Assembly: GCA_025980765.1 (NCBI GenBank)
Contig: JAICXB010000023.1
Location: 1-62,527, forward strand
DNA: 62,527 bases
Reading direction: 5' to 3'
From: Terriglobales bacterium
Lineage (GTDB): Bacteria; Acidobacteriota; Terriglobia; Terriglobales; Acidobacteriaceae
Shown: piece after piece, positions 60,470 through 62,527 of the stretch
Layout: the number at the start of each line of letters is the position of its first letter
How positions within the stretch are numbered: position 1 is the first letter of the stretch
Notes under the pieces: generated by a model
Seen by the model: the letters and a program-made list of their open reading frames with translations, nothing else
Databases searched by the model: none
What the model was told of the DNA's origin: nothing
Program-made: the position numbers and the translations under genes

Positions 60470-61522
60470 TCACCGTTTGGCCGGCGATGCCACAATCAAT
60501 CCCGCGAATTCACCCGGCCGAGCGTGCGCCAGATAGACCGTGCCGTTTTTCGTGACAACGCCATTGCGAGCGCCCTCGTGCGTCGGCACTTGGGCGACCA
60601 GGGTGAGCTTGCCCGCGTTATCGACGTGGGCAACCGTCAGTCGTGCGGCTTCAGCGGCGCCTACATAGAGCATGTGCGTGGCCGGCGAGTAGTTAAGGTC
60701 ATCCACGCCGTCGCCGGTATCGATCGATGACAACTTCTCCCCGTTGTGCCCGACATCCAGCACCTCGGCCCGGGTGCTGCAGGCGACGAACAGGAAGCCC
60801 AACTGCTGGTCCACCGAGATCCCATGCGGCCCGTCCTCTCCGCATGACGACGGCCATTTGGCAACAGTTTTGTGCGTCTTGAGATCGATCGCGGTGGTGA
60901 GGTCTTTGTCTTCGTAGTTCATGTACAGGCGTCCGCGCCTGGCATCGACCGCATAGCCTTCCGGACGCCCGTCAAAAGTCAGCTTTTCCTTTTGTGCCAA
61001 AGTGGAACTGTCCAGAATGCGCACCGAATTATCGCGCGGCGCGGTTACCCAGACTTCCTTCGTCGGCGCGACATACACAACCCCGTCAGGAGTGGAATCG
61101 ATGTGACCGCAGCTCTTGCGGGCGAGCGTCTTTTCATCCACGGCGCAGATGCTGGAATCGGCGCGATCGCCGACGTAAACCACGCCATCCCCAATCGACA
61201 CCCCGCTGGGGCCCTGCGCGCGCATGCGTGCGCCCCGTTCCACTTCGTTGGTGGCAAACCCCGAGATCTCGCGAACGCTGTCATTGCTCGTGTCCACCAC
61301 ATCGACCGATCCGATGTTAATGGCGGGCACGCACACGTATCCCGTTTTGGGATCGTAGGCAATGTAGTCCATCGTGATGTTGCCTTTGCCATGATCGGGA
61401 AGCGCCAGAGTGCGGGTCGTGTAGTGAGCGCCTTGAGCGCTTTGCGCGTGGACAGCGTGCAACCCAACCACCAAAACTCCCGCGGCCAGAAGCGCGAGGA
61501 AAAGTGAGATTCGCAGTTTCAT
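60470..61522 (-). CDS. Exported YncE-like beta-propeller protein
   Basis: The start at about 61522 (MKLRISLFLALLAAGVLVVG) gives a signal peptide; an in-frame ATG lies 35 codons upstream. About 350 aa follow with several 40-residue blade motifs of the YVTN type: AYDPKTGYVCVPAINIGSVD, VYVAPTKEVWVTAPRDNSVR, LDVGHNGEKLSSIDTGDGVD and YSPATHMLYVGAAEAARL. Such propellers bind ligands or partners in the periplasm; no enzymatic motif is seen. The gap 60218-60469 holds nothing recognised. Confidence 0.82.
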   Translation of the reverse strand: MKLRISLFLALLAAGVLVVGLHAVHAQSAQGAHYTTRTLALPDHGKGNITMDYIAYDPKTGYVCVPAINIGSVDVVDTSNDSVREISGFATNEVERGARMRAQGPSGVSIGDGVVYVGDRADSSICAVDEKTLARKSCGHIDSTPDGVVYVAPTKEVWVTAPRDNSVRILDSSTLAQKEKLTFDGRPEGYAVDARRGRLYMNYEDKDLTTAIDLKTHKTVAKWPSSCGEDGPHGISVDQQLGFLFVACSTRAEVLDVGHNGEKLSSIDTGDGVDDLNYSPATHMLYVGAAEAARLTVAHVDNAGKLTLVAQVPTHEGARNGVVTKNGTVYLAHARPGEFAGLIVASPAKR

Positions 61523-61991
61523 GCGAAAAATGTTACACCCGGCGAAGGAGATGACGCGCGGACAGCGAGCCATTATCGGGTGGAAACGCAGCATGCCCGT
61601 CTCCTGGTCCTGGCGCAATGCGCGCATAATCGAATCGCAAGCAATCGCTGCTAAGAATTGTTATTCTGAGCGAGGGCGAACGCCCGAGTCGAAGAACCCC
61701 TGCGATGTGTCCGCCGGACTTGCGGCTTCCGGTTCAATATTGGGAATCCTCGCTGAAAGTAATGGGTAGTATTTGGCGCATTAAGCACTGTTGGGTCCTT
61801 CGACTCGGGCGTTCGCCCTCGCTCAGGATGACAGCTTTGGGCCATTTCCCGCCTTTGACAGGATTACAGTAAGTCTGAAAATGCTCTAGCGCAGGCTGGC
61901 CGGCCGGCGCCATTCTGCGCTTCACTCCGTAAGCTCGCTCGCAACCCACAACTCGTTGTGAAAGAATCTTGATAGGGTGAGGGAAATCTTT
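61523..61991. repeat. Intergenic region with family B repeat
   Basis: Arms at 61656-61696 (ttattctgagcgagggcgaa and on) and 61796-61834 (its complement, ending caggatgacag) pair over about 33 bases. Both ends carry the gtcatcctgag word. No gene is supported in this 469-base region; the word tctgaaaatgctcta (about 61874) also occurs at 18147. Confidence 0.65.
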
Positions 61992-62306
61992 ATGCGGCTG
62001 TTCAGTTGGCGAAAGCGCGATCACGCGGTAAATGGGACAGCGAAGGTCTCCATGTACACACTCTCCGTCTGTCCCTCGTGCGAGAAGGCCAAGAAATTCT
62101 TCGCCGATCGCCACATCCCGTTTTCGTACATCAACTACGACCTCGCGCCCGTGGAGGTGCAGGACGAAATCCTGCGCCAGCTCGAAGCCGAGGAAATCCA
62201 GGCCTTTCCCCTGGTCCGCATCGGCGACCAAACCGTCCAGGGATACGACCCAAAACGCTACGCCAAACTGTTAGAAGAGCAGCTGCGCAGCTCCGAAGCG
62301 TCGTAA
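61992..62306 (+). CDS. Glutaredoxin-like thiol-disulfide protein
   Basis: The ATG at 61992 (MRLFSWRKRD) is preferred over the upstream GTG at 61977. The 104-aa thioredoxin-fold protein has the CPSC active site (Cys27/Cys30 in LSVCPSCEKAKKFF), the following HIPFSYINYDL, and the cis-Pro segment QAFPLVRIGDQTVQGYDP, all glutaredoxin/NrdH-like. A basic N-terminal extension of about 18 residues is unusual. The partner enzyme is unknown. Confidence 0.88.
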   Translation: MRLFSWRKRDHAVNGTAKVSMYTLSVCPSCEKAKKFFADRHIPFSYINYDLAPVEVQDEILRQLEAEEIQAFPLVRIGDQTVQGYDPKRYAKLLEEQLRSSEAS

Positions 62307-62527
62307 ACCAGCTTTGCAGCCACGAAGCCCCGCAGCTTCGCAGCTTTCCGCGGCCATCGTCGGCCGGTGCTGGGAAGCCCCGATTCAGTCGGGGGAAGCG
62401 ATGCTTCAGCATCGCGGGGGAAGCGGTTTCTCTCCACCTCTTTTTTCCTTGTTTTGGGCTGGCCTGCGGCCAGCGCCAAAAAAAAAAATTTTGGTCGGGT
62501 GATTAGTATTGGCGCAAGCGCCGCGCC
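62307..62527. other. Terminal region with two small hairpins
   Basis: Two adjacent hairpins, ccccga-ttcag-tcgggg (62378-62394) and the gcgatgcttcagcatcgc palindrome (62398-62415), follow the glutaredoxin gene. The window ends in a poly-A tract and GC-rich bases. No gene is supported. Confidence 0.55.

Overview
The window (62.5 kb, moderately GC-rich, no rRNA) looks like chromosomal DNA of an Acidobacteriota soil-type bacterium, probably Terriglobia-like. This rests on gene content: a DUF4331 protein, a reaction-centre-type dihaem cytochrome in a non-phototroph setting, an ABHD18-like hydrolase, many exported proteins without a family name, and dense families of palindromic intergenic repeats. 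No taxonomic marker gene is present, so the assignment is inference.

Layout. 1-6.5 kb: DUF4331 protein cut by the left edge, dihaem cytochrome, a SYLF-amidase fusion lipoprotein with an exported partner, and a GAF-TM-Sel1 protein. 6.5-8.7 kb: tRNA-Gly and tRNA-Cys, with a 1.9-kb island bounded by a 55-bp duplication of the tRNA-Cys 3' end; it holds a DUF4440 gene and a decayed dGTPase. 8.7-12.5 kb: M28 peptidase, DUF2203, a DUF4160/DUF2442 pair, NadA. 12.8-15.5 kb: a two-domain ArsA-like ATPase translationally coupled to a GvpF/GvpL gene. 15.7-17.9 kb: LytTR regulator, exported protein, TetR regulator. 18.2-23.1 kb: a sulfur-assimilation locus (Cys-rich leader peptide, intrinsic terminator, 40-aa membrane peptide, YeiH-type putative sulfate exporter, sirohaem sulfite/nitrite reductase, and two sirohaem-biosynthesis genes). 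23.5-31.4 kb: ABC-2 exporter, GAF-GGDEF cyclase, RecG. 31.8-37.2 kb: orphan glycosyltransferase, SelB, EF-G-like GTPase. 37.7-41.9 kb: thl-hbd-crt (acetyl-CoA to crotonyl-CoA) interrupted by a small-gene pair and by a GxxExxY gene inside perfect 34-bp inverted repeats. 42.1-62.3 kb: PuuD-like GATase, HpnB, FmdB, FtsH, an aberrant HPRT, TilS split by an in-frame TAG, ABHD18-like hydrolase, HhH protein, a long response regulator, FolP, PBP4, PRC-barrel protein, DnaC-like ATPase, a beta-propeller protein and a glutaredoxin.

The most interesting element is the putative cysteine attenuator at 18247-18430. A 28-codon, apparently leaderless reading frame with Cys codons at positions 15, 16, 17, 19 and 27 is followed 26 nt later by a strong intrinsic terminator, immediately before genes of sulfur metabolism. 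Second is the 509-bp GxxExxY unit at 40182-40690. Its terminal repeats recur as ORF-less hairpins elsewhere in the window, an arrangement like RAYT/REP systems but with a different protein. Third is the ArsA-GvpF pair without any gas-vesicle shell gene nearby.

Intergenic DNA is unusually structured. At least four repeat families occur here: A, CACGGAG-type hairpins; B, GTCATCCYGAG-type; C, hairpins with arms of quasi-tandem 8-9-mers; D, CAGGGAA-type arrays.
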